This document shows, piece by piece, positions 1 to 11,751 of a stretch of DNA of 64,000 nucleotides; position 1 is the first letter of the stretch; each line of letters opens with the position of its first letter. A model generated the notes under the pieces. It was not told where the DNA came from, searched no databases, and was given only the letters and a program-made list of their open reading frames with translations. Both the position numbers and the translations under genes were made by a program. This DNA is from Orobanche coerulescens (Eukaryota; Streptophyta; Magnoliopsida; Lamiales; Orobanchaceae). Location: contig CM065809.1 of assembly GCA_033398695.1 (NCBI GenBank), positions 83,991,644 through 84,055,643 of the forward strand, in the 5' to 3' direction.

Positions 1-311
1 GAGGCGGTCGTTTGTTTGGGTAAGACATCGGAGTGGAGTGCTATGTTCTTGAGTCGAAGCATTGCTCTTGAAATGCTCTGTCGGTTCGGTAGTGCGGTCC
101 CTTTTTGCTCGTGGGCTTTTTTGGCAGTGTTGCGAACAAGATTTCAGTGAGCTACTTTGGTGGGTAGCCTTTGCAAATGACGTACCGGTACGTGGGCGTT
201 CGATAACCTAATTGGTGGTCGAGCGATCACGGTGAGGCGGTCGTTTGTTTGGGTAAGACATCGGAGTGGAGTGCTATGTTCTTGAGTCGAAGCATTGCTC
301 TTGAAATGCTT
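1..311 (+). repeat. Spacer subrepeat, two copies 233 bp apart
   Basis: A segment of about 78 bp beginning GAGGCGGTCGTTTG at position 1 recurs almost unchanged at 234-311. The spacing of 233 bp suggests a subrepeat array of the rDNA spacer that continues left of the window. Confidence 0.85.
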
Positions 312-321
312 GGTCGGTTGA

Positions 322-470
322 TTGGTCCCTTGTCCCTAATATTTAAAGATGGCTTGTTCCTATCGGATGGTGGTGTTGCTTGATGAAATATTCAAGTTTG
401 TTGGTCCCTTGTCCCTAATATTTAAAGATGGTGTGTTCCTATCGGACGGTTGGTGTTGCTTCGGTGAAAT
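322..470 (+). repeat. Spacer tandem duplication, period about 79 bp
   Basis: The segment beginning TTGGTCCCTTGTCCC at 322 is repeated at 401 with few changes (both continue through AATATTTAAAGATGG and a CCTATCGGA stretch). It is a two-copy tandem duplication in the rDNA spacer. Confidence 0.8.
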
Positions 471-1214
471 AAAAATCAAGTTTCTTGATTGTGAGCTCGA
501 TTGGATGCTATGTTTTGTTGTCAGCTCCTTGTGGGTATCGGTAATGGGTGCATTCGGCGAAGTCGAATGTTGGTTAAGAATGAGCATATTGGTTTTTGGA
601 AATTCTTTTGAATTCAAAACCATGTTCGTATGATCATGTGTCCGCTAGTGATTTGTTTCCTACGTGCCTATCGGGGCAATGCTTGGGTGTGAGTTGTTGT
701 TTCTTGTCATGATGCACATATTATGTTTCGTGATGGCTTATAATTCCTTGTGTTCGGGCATTGTATACGTATGGTGCGTGAGTGGTGATTGGTTTATATG
801 AGTACGTTGGATCCTTGCTCGCAACGGCCGTCTCATATATGCCTCTTGATTATTGGCTCAAGCATGTCTAGGCTTTGTTGGTTTCTGTGTTGAGTACCTA
901 TCTTGAAGGCATTTGAATGATTGAAGTATCAAGTTTTTCGCCTTGTCTTGCTCCCCCTTTGTGGATGCGGTGTTGGGTGAACCACAAACCACCTGTTGTG
1001 TTCCACGTTTAATGCCCCAATTTGTGTGCCTTAGATGTTGGCCCATGGCGCGGTGTACGATCTCTTGGATACGGAATATTTAGTAGGTAAGAGGTGTTCA
1101 ATCGCCGCTTACCTCGAATCATGCGTTCGGCGCTTCGTGCGAACGACGACCGTGCACGTTTTGAATGAGCCCTTGTGGCTTAGCTCATGCGTTGCCGGCG
1201 TCTTTAAGGAATGC

Positions 1215-1282
1215 TACCTGGTTGATCCTGCCAGTAGTCATATGCTTGTCTCAAAGATTAAGCCATGCATGTGTAAGTATGA
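1215..1282 (+). rRNA. 18S rRNA, first 68 nt only, interrupted by LINE A
   Basis: Positions 1215-1282 match the universal plant 18S rRNA 5' end from TACCTGG through ATGCATGTGTAAGTATGA. The gene stops at nucleotide 68, where LINE ORF2 sequence begins. The next 18S segment, up to nucleotide 77, reappears only as short copies behind the LINE poly(A) tails at 5177, 5206, 11737 and 18199. The rest of the 18S gene is not in the window, so this rDNA unit cannot make a functional small-subunit rRNA as shown. Confidence 0.96.
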
Positions 1283-1283
1283 G

Positions 1284-4200
1284 GGGGAAAAGAGAGGTGA
1301 TTTCAATATCGTTCTCCATCCTTGTGAAAAAAGAGGGGAAAACCCACCTATCCCGTCCGAGATGGAAGAATTTAGGGATTCTATCCTTGAATGCGACCTC
1401 ACCGATGGAGGGTATGTGGGTTCTCCTTTCACTTGGTATAGTAATTCTATTTGGCAAAGGTTGGATCGTATTTTTTTCTCTTCGGAATGGTATAATAAAT
1501 TCAATAATTGTGTTGTGAGGCACATTCCTAGACACACTTCGGACCATCATGCTCTTCTTTGTGAATTCTCCTCCTCTCGTATTAAACACCCCTCTTCCTT
1601 CCGATTCCAAAATATGTGGACTAAACACCACGAGTTTTTGGAGGTGGTTAGAGATTCTTGGTCCATTCCGATTCCATATACGGGTCTTTCCAAACTTTCT
1701 AAAAAACTCTCCCGTCTTAAACTTGCTCTTAAAGAATGGAATAGGAGTGTGTTTGGGAATGTTTTTGTTAAAGTGGCCGAGGCTCAAAACCGTGCGGCCG
1801 AAGCGGAGTACAATTTTGACAATGATCCTTCTGATGCCAATAAGGAATATCTTCGTAAAATGAATGAGAATCTAATCTGGACTCTTTCTCTTGAAGAAAT
1901 GTTTTGGAAACAAAAAACTCAAACGAAGTGGATTTTGGAAGGGGAGAGAAATAGCAAATTCTTTCATGATCTTGTTAATAAGAAAAGAAAAATGAACTTC
2001 ATCCATAATATTGTTGATAATGGTACTAATCTCTCGGACCCTACGGATATTGCCAACTCGGCGGTCCATTATTTTGATAATTGCTTTACCAAAGAGAACA
2101 CCGAGTGGGAGAATGTGAGGCTTGACATCATTCCTAAAAATATTGACCTCGTAGATAATAATATGATTTGTGGTATTCCTTCGTTGGAAGAGGTTAGAGG
2201 TGTGATTTTTGACATGGATAGTGGGAGTGTTGCCGGGCCAGACGGTTTTAATGCTAAATTCTTTCAAGTTTGTTGGGATATCATTCAATTTGATGTTCTT
2301 GATGCGGTTATTGATTTCTTTAAAGGGGCGGAATTAACTCAAGCGTACTCCTCTACGATGCTATCATTAATTCCTAAAATTCCGTCCCCTCATTCTTGGA
2401 AAGATTTTAGGCCCATTAGCCTTTGCAATACTTCTTACAAGATTCTTTCTAAACTTTTGAGCAAAAGGCTAAGTGGGCTTCTTCCTCGCATCATTAGCCC
2501 CTCTCAATCGGCTTTTATCAAAGATCGCCTCATTACGGACAACATTCTTACGGCATTGGAGGTGACTCATGATATATCCCGGTCTAAACTTAACACCATT
2601 ATTAAATTAGATATGGAGAAAGCCTACGATAGGGTGAATTGGGATTTTTTGTTTAAAATTTTGGAGCTATTGGGTTTTTCGCCTTCTGCTATATCTCTTA
2701 TTAAACAATGTGTTTGCTCACCTTGGTTTTCAATTATTATTAATGGCTCCCCGGTGGGTTATTTCAAAAGTGGTAGAGGCCTTCGACAAGGGGACCCCAT
2801 CTCCCCTCTTTTATTCGTCCTTGCGGCCGATTATTTCTCTAGACTCATTGAAGACACATTTTCTAAAAATCCGAGTATGTTTTTTATTATTCGGAAAAAT
2901 ATCCGGATTACTCATTTGGCGTATGCGGATGATATGTTACTTTTTATTAAAGCCAACAAGACTAATCTTCAGATTCTTAACCACTGTCTTTATCATTACG
3001 AAGGGACTTCGGGTCAGAAAATTAATAAGTCCAAAAGTCTTTTTGTGATACATAGCCCGGGTGTAGAAGACAGTCTTTTGGTTAAGGCGATTACTGGTTT
3101 TGAATCTTCTGGCTTACCTATCCAATATCTCGGGGTTCCCCTTTGGAAAGGTAACCCGACTTTTGCTATGTTTCACAACGTGATCCTTAAAATCCAAAAT
3201 AAAATTGCTATGTGGAATCAGCACCTACTTTCTTTAGGGGGCAGAATTGAGCTGATCAAATCGGTTTTGAACTCGATCATCTTTTATTGTTTACAAGTGA
3301 TAAAACCGCCTGGTAATGTTATATTGTTTATTGAGAGACTTTTTAACAAGTTTCTGTGGGGATCTAATGAGCATAGGCATAAAATGCATTGGGCTTCTTG
3401 GAATAAATTGTGCTTTCCCACTAATGAAGGTGGCATTGGCTGTCGGGATCTTAATGACACCATTCGTGCGGCTGAACTGAAAATGTGGTGGCGTTTCCGC
3501 ACTACCAAAAATATTTGGTCGAATTTTATTAATGCCAAGTACTGTAAAAGACTCCACCCGATGATTGTTAAAAGTAATCCGTATGATTCTTCTATTTGGA
3601 AAAGACTTTGTTCAATACGAACCAATGCGGATGATAATATTTGGTGGAGTAGTGGGGATGGTAATGTATCTTTTTGGCATGATAGATGGTGTGAGTTTAG
3701 CCCACTCTCCACTATATTCCCGACTAAATCAAAATTGTGTCTTGCCACTTTTTGGGATGGTTCGAATTGGGATAGGGAGAAAATTTTATCGGTTCTCCCT
3801 AGCCATTTGTGCGATTACATTAGTGCTTTCCCAACTTGTTATAACTTTACTAAACCATGCTGGAAACTCTCTTCTAATGGTAATTTCTCTTTTAAAAGTG
3901 CTTGGGAAAGTACTAGACAATGTAAAAATGATCATAATTTTCTTAAGAAATGTTGGAATCCTTTGATTACCCCTACCATTTCCTTTTTTATGGTTCGTGT
4001 TTTTAATGGCTGGATTCCGACGTCGGACTGTCTTGCTAGGAGAGGGATGATCATCGATATCCCTTGTTTTTGTTGTCCCGAGCCGGAAACATTATCTCAT
4101 CTTCTTCTTAGTGGCCCCGTGGCAACAAAAGTTTGGGATGTGTTCCACACTATTGCCGGTTTCAAGAGGCCGAACACCAACAATATTGCCATGGCCTTGG

Positions 4201-4985
4201 CTCCGTGGTTCAACAATTCAAGAGGTAAAATTCATATTTTCCACATCATCCCAATCCTTATTGCTTGGTTCTTGTGGTGTTGCAGGAATGACAAAAGGAT
4301 GAAAGCTATACCATTCACGGCCGAGAGGGTGTGCGGTCGGATTTGGAACTATCTCCGGGCTCTTAAAATACCCGAAAAAATCAATGGATCCTTTTGGAAG
4401 GGGGCTGCCAACTATGCGATTCGTCTTGGAGCGAAGGCTGCCCCAAACAAATCATTACATTTTTTTGCGGTTAGATGGGCTAAACCGTGTTTGGGGTGGG
4501 TTAAACTTATTACGGATGGTGCGGCTAAGGGCAATCCGGGTTGTGCGGGGTCGGGTGGCATTATTCGTAACAATTTAGGGGTCCCGTTGCTTTATTTCTC
4601 GGAATTTTTAGGGGACCAAACTAACACTTATGCGGAACTTTATGCGATATGGAGGGGAATCGACCTTTGTTTGGATAAAAATTGGGACAACATTTGGGTG
4701 GAAACGGATTCTAAAGTTGCTGTTCGTCTCATTCATGACAATGCCAATTGCCATTGGAAACTCGAGAGTTTGATTGTGAAAATTCGGAAATTTCTGTCCA
4801 AGGCCAATATTCGCATCTCCCACATTTATAGAGAAGCAAATGGTGTTGCCGACATCTTGGCTAATCAAGGATGCCATCGTCGGGATTTTTTCTGTTCTGA
4901 TGGCCGTGATCTTAAAGGCAAAATTGTGGGGCTGATTAGGCTTGATAAAATGAGCTTTCCCTATATTAAGAGTAAAAAGATTTGA
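1284..4985 (+). pseudogene. LINE A ORF2, 5'-truncated (endonuclease C-part, RT, zinc-binding region, RNase H)
   Basis: The frame opens inside the endonuclease at the GDFN motif (about 1301) and has no start codon of its own. In order one sees GSPFTWYSN and the SDHHALL motif of the endonuclease, RT motifs including LDMEKAYD (near 2610), RGLRQGDPISPLLF (near 2780) and YADDMLLF (near 2925), and YLGVP. A Cys-rich zf-RVT-like stretch around WIPTSD follows (near 4010). The C-terminal RNase H has TDGAAKGNPG (near 4515), an AELYA glutamate, VETDS, and VADILANQG. The order is that of plant L1-clade ORF2. The frame is unbroken to the TGA at 4983-4985. Loss of the N-terminal endonuclease makes it non-autonomous. 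Confidence 0.92.
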
Positions 4986-5048
4986 TTGTGGCCTTTCTTT
5001 GCTTGGGCCGGTTCATTAAATTGCTTATGTTTACAGTTTGGGCGTGTA

Positions 5049-5104
5049 GAGGGGCTCGTCCTCCCTCGATCTCTTTGGGCGTGTAGTGGGCCTCGTCCCC
5101 CCAC
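5049..5104 (+). other. LINE A 3' UTR twin hairpins
   Basis: Two 19-nt hairpins lie at 5049-5067 (stem GAGGG/CCCTC) and 5086-5104 (stem GTGGG/CCCAC), each with a 9-nt loop containing TCGTCC. Each is preceded by GGGCGTGTA. The same pair occurs at the same place in LINEs B and C. A role in recognition of the 3' end by the reverse transcriptase is possible but inferred. Confidence 0.75.
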
Positions 5105-5176
5105 ATTTCTGATCTGATTTATAAATTTCGGTTTTTGGTAAAAAAAAAAAAAAAAAAAAAAAAAAGAAAAAAAAAA

Positions 5177-5220
5177 GTATGAACTAATTCATTAAAAAAA
5201 AAAAAGTATGAACTAATTCA
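5177..5220 (+). repeat. Two copies of the 18S target segment around a 14-bp LINE stub
   Basis: GTATGAACTAATTCA (18S nucleotides 63-77) occurs at 5177-5191 and again at 5206-5220. Between them is only TT followed by twelve A (5192-5205). This looks like an extremely truncated insertion, just a poly(A) tail with its own target-site duplication. The second copy directly abuts the 5' end of LINE B. Confidence 0.88.
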
Positions 5221-5402
5221 CGGGGCACTCTCTCTCTCTCTAGCTTTTTTCTCTCTGCCTTCTCTCTAGATTTTTTCGCCGACCGCGTGCTTTCTTCTTA
5301 CCCTAGCGACGCTTCTCTTCTCATTTCACTGATAACGGCTTTTTTCCTCTTGTCACCGCCGCCTCTGAGCGGCGGTCTTCGCCGTTTTGGTCGATTTTAG
5401 CC

Positions 5403-7504
5403 ATGGAATCGGCCGTCAAACCCGCAGCGGAGGTTATTCCTCACTTTTCGTCATTTAATCTCCCTAAAAATCTGACTACAAACTTCCTAAATTACAAAAA
5501 AAACACCCTCCTTCTCAAGCAAATCGGTGACCGACGGGAGGAAGGAGAATCATTTCGCACAAAAAACTTCGATTCAGTCGAATCGAGCCCTCTATTCTGG
5601 AGATGGCTTTCGTCCGACATCAAGCGCTGCAGGCCCATCGGAGGAGCGGTCCGGGGAAGCCCCCTTCCGGGAACATTTTAATGTTAAAATCGGAACCCAT
5701 GAGGTGGAAGAAGGGGAGATCCCGGACGTAGAAGAGTTCATTCCGGAAACACCAAAAAGCGACCAAGGTAAAAATGCCTCTCCTCGATCCGGCGTTTCTG
5801 GCGGACAGGGGGAGTTGCCGCCGGTTTCGTTTGCGGAAATTGTCAACAACCAGGTTCAACAAGCCGAAACACTGGGTACTATTGATCTCTCGGGGGAGAT
5901 GCCGACTGCAGTCTTCTCGCCAGAGGAGTGTGCTCAGGTATCGGACGTTTATAAAAACGCCCTGATTGGAAAATTTTCATTTGGAAAACCTGATAATATC
6001 TCTATTTCGAATTTCTTGCAAAAATCTGGTTTTGGTATGTGTAAAGTCCAGTTCTTGAATTTTAAGCATGTTTTAATATCTCTGCAAAATGAAGATTTAT
6101 ATGCGAAATTATGGCTCAAACGGGAATTTAACCTACTCGGATACCCGATGAGACTCTTTAAATGGGATCCATTTTTCAACTTCAAACATGAACCGGCCTC
6201 GGCCCCAATTTGGATAAAAAAATTTGCTTTGCCCATTCAATGGTTTGACCCGAGGGCGCTACAAACGGTAGGTTCCCTTGTCGGCAACTATATTAAAGCG
6301 GATAACCTCACTTTAAACCGGTCCAGGCTGAATTTTGCGAGGATATGTGTGGAAATTAATCTGAAAAATAGACCACCAAAAACGGTTGCTATTCGTTGTG
6401 GTGATGTTTTTACTAAACTCGAGGTAGAATATGAAAAACTACCTAAATTTTGCCACCATTGCCACCATATTGGTCATGATATTGATGAGTGTTATGTCAA
6501 AAATCCGGAACTTAAACCGAAAGTTTTTGTGAATAAGTTTGAAAACACGAACAATGTTAAAAAAGGTAAAAATAAAGAAGAATGGGTGCAGGTTCGTGTT
6601 GGAAAAAATATATCGACCGATAATTTCAAGGGGCAAGGGTCTGGAGTTAACCCAGACCCCCCCGTTCCCCCCCTCTAACGTATGTATTGTTGAGGATGGC
6701 ACAGGGGATTCTAAAGAGGATGATGATATCCCAGTCGACAACATGTTTGCTGCCCTTCAGAACGCGGAAGATTTGGAACAAATTGAACAACAAATTCGAG
6801 AGACTCACTCCTCCAGTAAGAAAAACACATTGTCACCTTCAACATCAGGTAACAAAAAAAAGAAGAACCCCTCTGCCCAAAATGAGTCTGGAACGTTTCA
6901 CAAAAATGAGTCAGGTAATAAAAAGGCTCCCCCTACTGACTTTGAGTCAGGTAACAAAAATGCCACTGGGCCGTTTCATATTATTCAAAATGGGCCAGGC
7001 CCAGAAATTGCCTCTGGGCCGTTTCATATTATTCAAAATGGGCCAGGCCCAGAAATTGAGGTTATTACATCCGCTCCGATTGCTCCTGATATTATTTTAA
7101 AATCGGTTGGCTCGACTTCGGGCTCGGGCTCCTCGGCCGCTAGTGGGGGATCAAATACCCACAGTGGATCGCCCCAAGAACCCCAACGAATCACGAATGA
7201 ACAGGAGTTATTATCCTCGGATAGTGACTCCGTACATAGAGATTCGAAGGACGATCTTGAGGACGCGGGATCCGAACCTTCTTTTGATCCGTTAGATGAT
7301 GGTCTTTCTAAATCTTTCTCGGATAGTAAAGGAGAAGGAAAAGGGCGGATAAAGTTAGTCATTGCTCTTCCTTTTTCTAATGTTTTGGAATCAAAATCGG
7401 AATCGTCCGGTAAAAAAACCAATAAAAACAATAAAAAAAATAATACTAATAAACAATCGGACATCTCAACTAAAAGGGAAACTAGACGATCCCGTAACCA
7501 ATGA
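5403..7504 (+). pseudogene. LINE B ORF1 (nucleic-acid-binding protein with CCHC knuckle), frameshifted
   Basis: The start at 5403 (MESAVKPAAEVIPHF) aligns with the starts of ORF1 in C and D. An expanded A run near 5500 shifts the frame, and the body continues in the frame of 5527-6678. That body contains the EEGEIPDVEEFIPETP acidic stretch, a DUF4283-like core (GKFSFGKPDN to NLLGYPMRLFKWDP) and a zinc knuckle CHHCHHIGHDIDEC. It ends at a C-rich tract (6655-6676). A second half then continues in another frame (to 7504), rich in Ser, Gly and acidic residues with a Lys/Asn-rich tail. ORF1 proteins of this type bind LINE RNA. The final TGA (7502-7504) overlaps the ORF2 ATG. Confidence 0.88.
6968..7063 (+). 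repeat. 48-bp in-frame tandem duplication in ORF1 of LINE B
   Basis: A 48-bp unit encoding GPFHIIQNGPGPEI plus two residues is present twice (starts 6968 and 7016). LINE D has a single related copy (GPFHIKQNGPGPE), so the duplication is private to B or lost in D. The length preserves the reading frame. Confidence 0.88.
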
Positions 7505-10500
7505 TTAGTGTCATTATTTGGAATGTGAGAGGCATCGGGAATGAATCGGCCCAAAAAATTGTTAAATTGCTTAAGAAGGATCATCGGCCTAATATTTTGG
7601 CCCTTATTGAGCCTAAAGTTGCTTTAAACGCTTCTTTTTTTTTGTAGGTTGTTTGGTTTTGATAATGTCGTGGCGAATGCTAATAATCATATTTGGATTT
7701 TTTCGGACCATGACACTAACATTCGTGTTTTACATAATGCGGATCAAATGCTCCATACTCAAATTAATTATAAGGACTTGACTCATCCGTTTTTACTCAC
7801 TGTTGTTTACGGCAAGAATACCAAAATTGAGAGACGTTCTCTTTGGGAGGATCTTATCTCGGTTAGTCAAAATCATATCCCTTGGATGGTAGGCGGTGAT
7901 TTCAATATCGTCCTATATCCACAGGAAAAAAAAGGGGACACCCCTCCTATCCTTTCAGAAATGGAGGAATTTAGGGACGCGGTCCTTGAATGCGACCTCA
8001 TGGACGGAGGATATGTGGGATCCCCTTTCACTTGGTATAGTAATTCGGTGTGGCAAAGATTGGATGGGATTTTCTTTTCTTCGGAATGGGTGAACAAATT
8101 TCCTAATTGTTGTGTGAGACATATCCCGAGGCATACCTCTGACCATAATTCGCTTTTGTGCATTTTTAACACGGATTTTAATCGGCCTAAAGCGTCTTTT
8201 CGTTTTCAAAACATGTGGGTTCAACACCATCTTTTTTTTCAAACCGTTAAAGACTCTTGGGATATTCCCTCGCCCTTCTCGGGCCTTCTTAAGTTGTCTA
8301 ACAAGCTTTTACGCCTCAAACTCACTCTTAAAGAGTGGAATAAATTCACCTTCGGCAATATTTTTAAAAATGTTGAAAAACATCAAAGGGAGGTTGCCGC
8401 GGCCGAAGAGCTTTTTGATTCCGATCCTACCACTGCCAACATGGTTAATCTTAAAAAACTAAATGCTTCCCTTATTCGCACATTGTCTATGGAAGAGTCC
8501 TTTTGGAAACAAAAGGCCCGTATGAAATGGACAATGGAAGGGGAAAGAAATAGTAAATTTTTCCATGATTTGGTTAAGAAAAAAAGGCACACCAACCACA
8601 TTCATAGTATTCATGATAATGGGTCCGTCATCACGGATGAGATTGGGATCCATCATTCGGCCGTTGGGTATTTTTCGAATTTATTCAAAAATGATCCGGT
8701 TGACATTGATCAATTTGACAAGGATCTTATTTCCAATAATATTCTTGATTGTGACAATCTTCTTATGTGTTGTCCCCCTACCCTCAATGAGATTAAGATA
8801 ATTGTTTTTGATATGGAGGGGGATAGTGTGGCCGGTCCCGATGGTTTTAATGCGAAATTTTTTCAATCTTGTTGGGATATTATTAAAGGTGATGTTTTGG
8901 AGGCGGTGTTAGATTTCTTTGGGGGGGCCGCTCTCACGCAAGCGTTTTGCTCTACGTCTATAACGCTCATTCCCAAAATTCCCTCCCCTAACTCTTGGAA
9001 AGATTTTAGAGCGATTAATTTGTGCAATACTACTTATAAAATCATTTCCAAAATTCTTAGCAAACGGTTGAGCTCTATCCTTCCGAGGATCATCAATCCC
9101 GCTCAATCGGGCTTCATAAAGGACCGGTTAATCACGGATAATATTCTCACGGCCTTAGAAGTCGTCCATGACATATCTCGTTCTAAGGACAACTCGATTA
9201 TTAAACTTGATATGGAAAAAGCTTATGATAGGATTAATTGGGGCTTTCTCTTCAAAGTGCTTACTAGTTTTGGTTTCTCCCCTAATCTTATTAAGTTAAT
9301 TCAACAATGTGTTTGCAAAGCTTGGTTCTCTATTATGATTAATGGTTCATCCGTGGGTTTTTTTAAAAGTGAGAGGGGTCTTAGACAAGGGGATCCTTTA
9401 TCCCCCCTTCTTTTTATTTTGGCCGAGGATTACCTTTCGAGGAACATCGATCATACTTTCAAAAAAAACCCAGCCATGTTTTTCACTATTCGCAAAAACG
9501 TTCATATTACTCATCTTTCGTTTGCCGATGACATGCTCCTTTTCGTTAATGCGTCTCATAATAATCTTATTTTGCTTAGACGGTGCCTCCATCATTTTGA
9601 GGCGGTTTCGGGGCAAAAAATTAATAATGCTAAAAGTACTTTTCTTATGCATAACCCGACCGCCGGCGATGTCGCTCGGGTTAAGGATATCATGGGCTTC
9701 TCTTTTCGAGCTCCCATGAATTACCTTGGTGTCCCTATTTGGAAAGGCAACCCCACTTTTAATATGTTTAGTAACGCCATCCTTAAAATCCAAAACAAAA
9801 TTTGTACTTGGAATCATCACCTCCTTTCTTTAGGAGGGAGGATCGAGCTTATAAAGTCGGTTCTCAATTCCATCCTCTTTTATATTCTTCAAGTTATCAA
9901 ACCCCCGGCCAATGTTATCTTATTTTTTGAGAGGCTTTTTAATAAATTCCTTTGGGGTTCGAACGAGCGTAAGAAAAAAATGCATTGGGCCGCTTGGAAA
10001 AGACTTTGTTACCCTACTCATGAAGGAGGGATAGGGTGTCGTGATTTAAATGATTTAATCCAAGCGGCGGAGTTTAAAATGTGGTGGAGATTTAGGACGA
10101 ATAAGAATATTTGGTCTAACTTTCTTATGGCTAAATATTGCAAAAGGCTTCACCCCATGGTGGTCAAACCTAATCCTTTTGATTCTCCCAATTGGAAAAG
10201 GTTATGTGCCATTCGTGGGGAGGTTGATAAATTCATTTTTTGGAATAGTGGCAATGCTAATTCATCTTTTTGGCATGATAATTGGTGCGACTTTAGTCCC
10301 CTTTCGAATTTGTTTCCCACGAAATCTAAAGATTGTCTTAATAAATTTTGGAATAACGGGGAGTGGAACTACTCCAAGCTTAAGGAGATCCTTCCCCAAG
10401 GCTATTGTGACTATATTTGCTCTCTTCCTTGTAATATAGCCAATTGCAAACCGAGTTGGAAGCTTTCCTCTAACGGGGATTTCTCGTTTAAATGTACTTG

Positions 10501-11587
10501 GGAGAAAGTCCGTCAAAAAAAACCCACCCATTTGATTCTTAAGAGGTGTTGGAATTTTGCTATTACTCCAACCATATCGATGTTTATGGTCCGGGTTTTT
10601 AATAATTGGATTCCCACGCCAGATTGTTTAATTCGTAGGGGGATGGTGGCCGATACTCGTTGTTTTTGTTGTAACGGAGATGAATCTCTCATCCACTTGC
10701 TTTGGGAGGGGCCCGTGGCTAGCAAAGTGTGAGATTATTTCCATTCTTTGGTGGGTTGGCCCAAACTCTTCACCAAGGATCTCAATCTTATCTTCCCATC
10801 TTGGTTCAACAAGACTTTTGGTAAGACTCATATTTTTCATATCATTCCCGTGCTTATATGTTGGTTTTTATGGTGTTGTAGGAATGATAAAAGAATGAAG
10901 CAAATTCCATTTACGGTTGATCGTGTGTGTTCCCGGATATGGAAGTACTTAAAATCCATCAAAATCGAAGGGAAGCATCGGGTGTATTTTTGGAAAGGGG
11001 CCGAGAATTTGGCGGGTACCCTTGGTTTTAATCCGGATATCAATTTTACGCGCAAAGTGGTTAGTGTTCGTTGGATGAAACCGCCTCCCGGGTGGGTTAA
11101 GCTCAACACGGACGGGGCGGCCAAAGGGAACCCGGGTACCGCGGCCGCCGGCGGGGTTGTTAGGGATCATTTTGGGTCGCCTCTTTTATATTTTTGGGAA
11201 TTTGTTGGGTCACAAACTAACACATTTGCGGAGCTTCATGCCGTTTGGAGGGGGCTCAATCTTTGTGTGGAGAAAGGCTTTACTAATGTGTGGGTTGAAG
11301 TTGATTCCACCATATCTCTTAAATTAATCAAGGAGAACTCTTCATCTCCTTGGAATGTTCTAAGCTTAATTAGCAAAATTCGCAAACTTCTTTCGTGCAT
11401 GAATGTTCGCCTTTCTCACATCTATAGGGAAGGGAACTCGGTTGCCGACTTTTTTGCCAACCAAGGATGCCACCATCGAGATTATTTTTGTTCGGATGGC
11501 CATGATCTCAAGGGGAGGATCCTTGGTCTTATTCGTTTAGATAAAATGTGTTTTCCGTATTTAAGATGCAAAAAAATTGTTTCTTAG
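7501..11587 (+). pseudogene. LINE B ORF2 polyprotein (endonuclease, RT, RNase H), broken
   Basis: ORF2 starts at the ATG at 7501, inside the ATGA overlap with ORF1. It opens with the endonuclease motif IIWNVRGIGN and LIEPKV. A T run at 7635-7643 breaks the frame and the main frame resumes at 7649 through GGDFN, SDH, LDMEKAYD, GLRQGDPLSPLLF and FADDMLLF. In the zinc-binding region TGG is changed to TGA (10730-10732; TGG in copy C). The RNase H domain (TDGAAKGNPG, AELHA, VEVDS, VADFFANQG) is open downstream to 11587. One RT position reads FRAINLC where C has FRPISLC. The enzyme would nick DNA and prime reverse transcription from LINE RNA, but this copy cannot encode it whole. Confidence 0.92.
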
Positions 11588-11632
11588 TTTGGGCTTTTTT
11601 GTGGCTCTCGTTGATATAATTTTGGGCGTGTA

Positions 11633-11687
11633 GAGGGGTTCGTCCTCCCTCAATATTTTGGGCGTGTAGTGGGTTTCGTCCCCCCAC
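11633..11687 (+). other. LINE B 3' UTR twin hairpins
   Basis: Hairpin 1 at 11633-11651 (GAGGG/CCCTC) and hairpin 2 at 11669-11687 (GTGGG/CCCAC), both 19 nt with 9-nt loops containing TTCGTCC. Position and geometry match copies A and C. Confidence 0.75.
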
Positions 11688-11736
11688 ACTTTTTTGGTCC
11701 GTCTAATATATGTGGTGGTTTTTAAGAAAAAAAAAA

Positions 11737-11751
11737 GTATGAACTAATTCA
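11737..11751 (+). repeat. 18S target segment between LINEs B and C
   Basis: GTATGAACTAATTCA, identical to 18S nucleotides 63-77, lies directly after the poly(A) tail of B and directly before the 5' end of C. It serves as target-site duplication for both. Confidence 0.93.

Larger units (their letters stand above)
1..1214 (+). other. 45S rDNA 5' external transcribed spacer, partial
   Basis: This stretch has no credible protein gene and ends exactly where the conserved plant 18S rRNA start (TACCTGGTTGATCCTGCC) begins at 1215. By position it is the distal intergenic spacer and 5' external transcribed spacer of a 45S rDNA unit. It contains two sets of direct subrepeats near its left end, which is typical of plant rDNA spacers. 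I see no recognisable RNA polymerase I start motif, so the promoter probably lies left of the window. A long open frame runs from 1035 through the spacer and 18S into the LINE, but this is a chance fusion. Confidence 0.85.
1283..5176 (+). mobile_element. LINE A: 5'-truncated L1-clade LINE inserted in 18S rDNA
   Basis: A non-LTR retrotransposon in the sense orientation of the 18S gene. It lacks the 5' UTR, ORF1 and the start of the endonuclease, as expected from incomplete reverse transcription. It keeps the rest of ORF2, a 3' UTR with two hairpins, and a poly(A) tail (about 5140-5176, with one G). Its left flank is 18S ending AAGTATGA and its right flank restarts at AGTATGAACTAATTCA, so at least GTATGA is a target-site duplication. 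It is the most diverged of the four copies, yet its remaining ORF2 frame is uninterrupted. Confidence 0.93.
5221..11736 (+). mobile_element. LINE B: near full-length 18S-targeted LINE (6.5 kb)
   Basis: The element runs from a CT-rich 5' UTR (CACTCTCTCTCTC at about 5226) through ORF1 and ORF2 to a 3' UTR with twin hairpins and a short poly(A) tail. It is flanked on both sides by GTATGAACTAATTCA (5206-5220 and 11737-11751). The 5' UTR includes a GC-rich inverted repeat (CCGCCGCC ... GGCGG near 5360). Coding capacity is damaged: ORF1 has a poly(A)-tract frameshift and a C-tract frame break, and ORF2 has a T-tract frame break and a TGG-to-TGA nonsense change. It is very similar to C and D, suggesting recent amplification. 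Confidence 0.94.

Noticed and set aside
1035..1283. Open frame running from the rDNA spacer through 18S into LINE A ORF2, as if one 1316-residue protein
   Set aside because: The first 83 codons translate spacer and 18S rRNA. The fusion is a consequence of the insertion point, with no evidence of translation from that ATG.
5360..5390. GC-rich inverted repeat in the LINE 5' UTR as a terminator or riboswitch
   Set aside because: A simple CCGCC/GGCGG stem in a eukaryotic element; no basis for either function.
7635..7648. Programmed -1 or +1 frameshift in LINE ORF2
   Set aside because: The required offset differs among copies, so a single programmed shift cannot serve all; kept only as an open question in findings.
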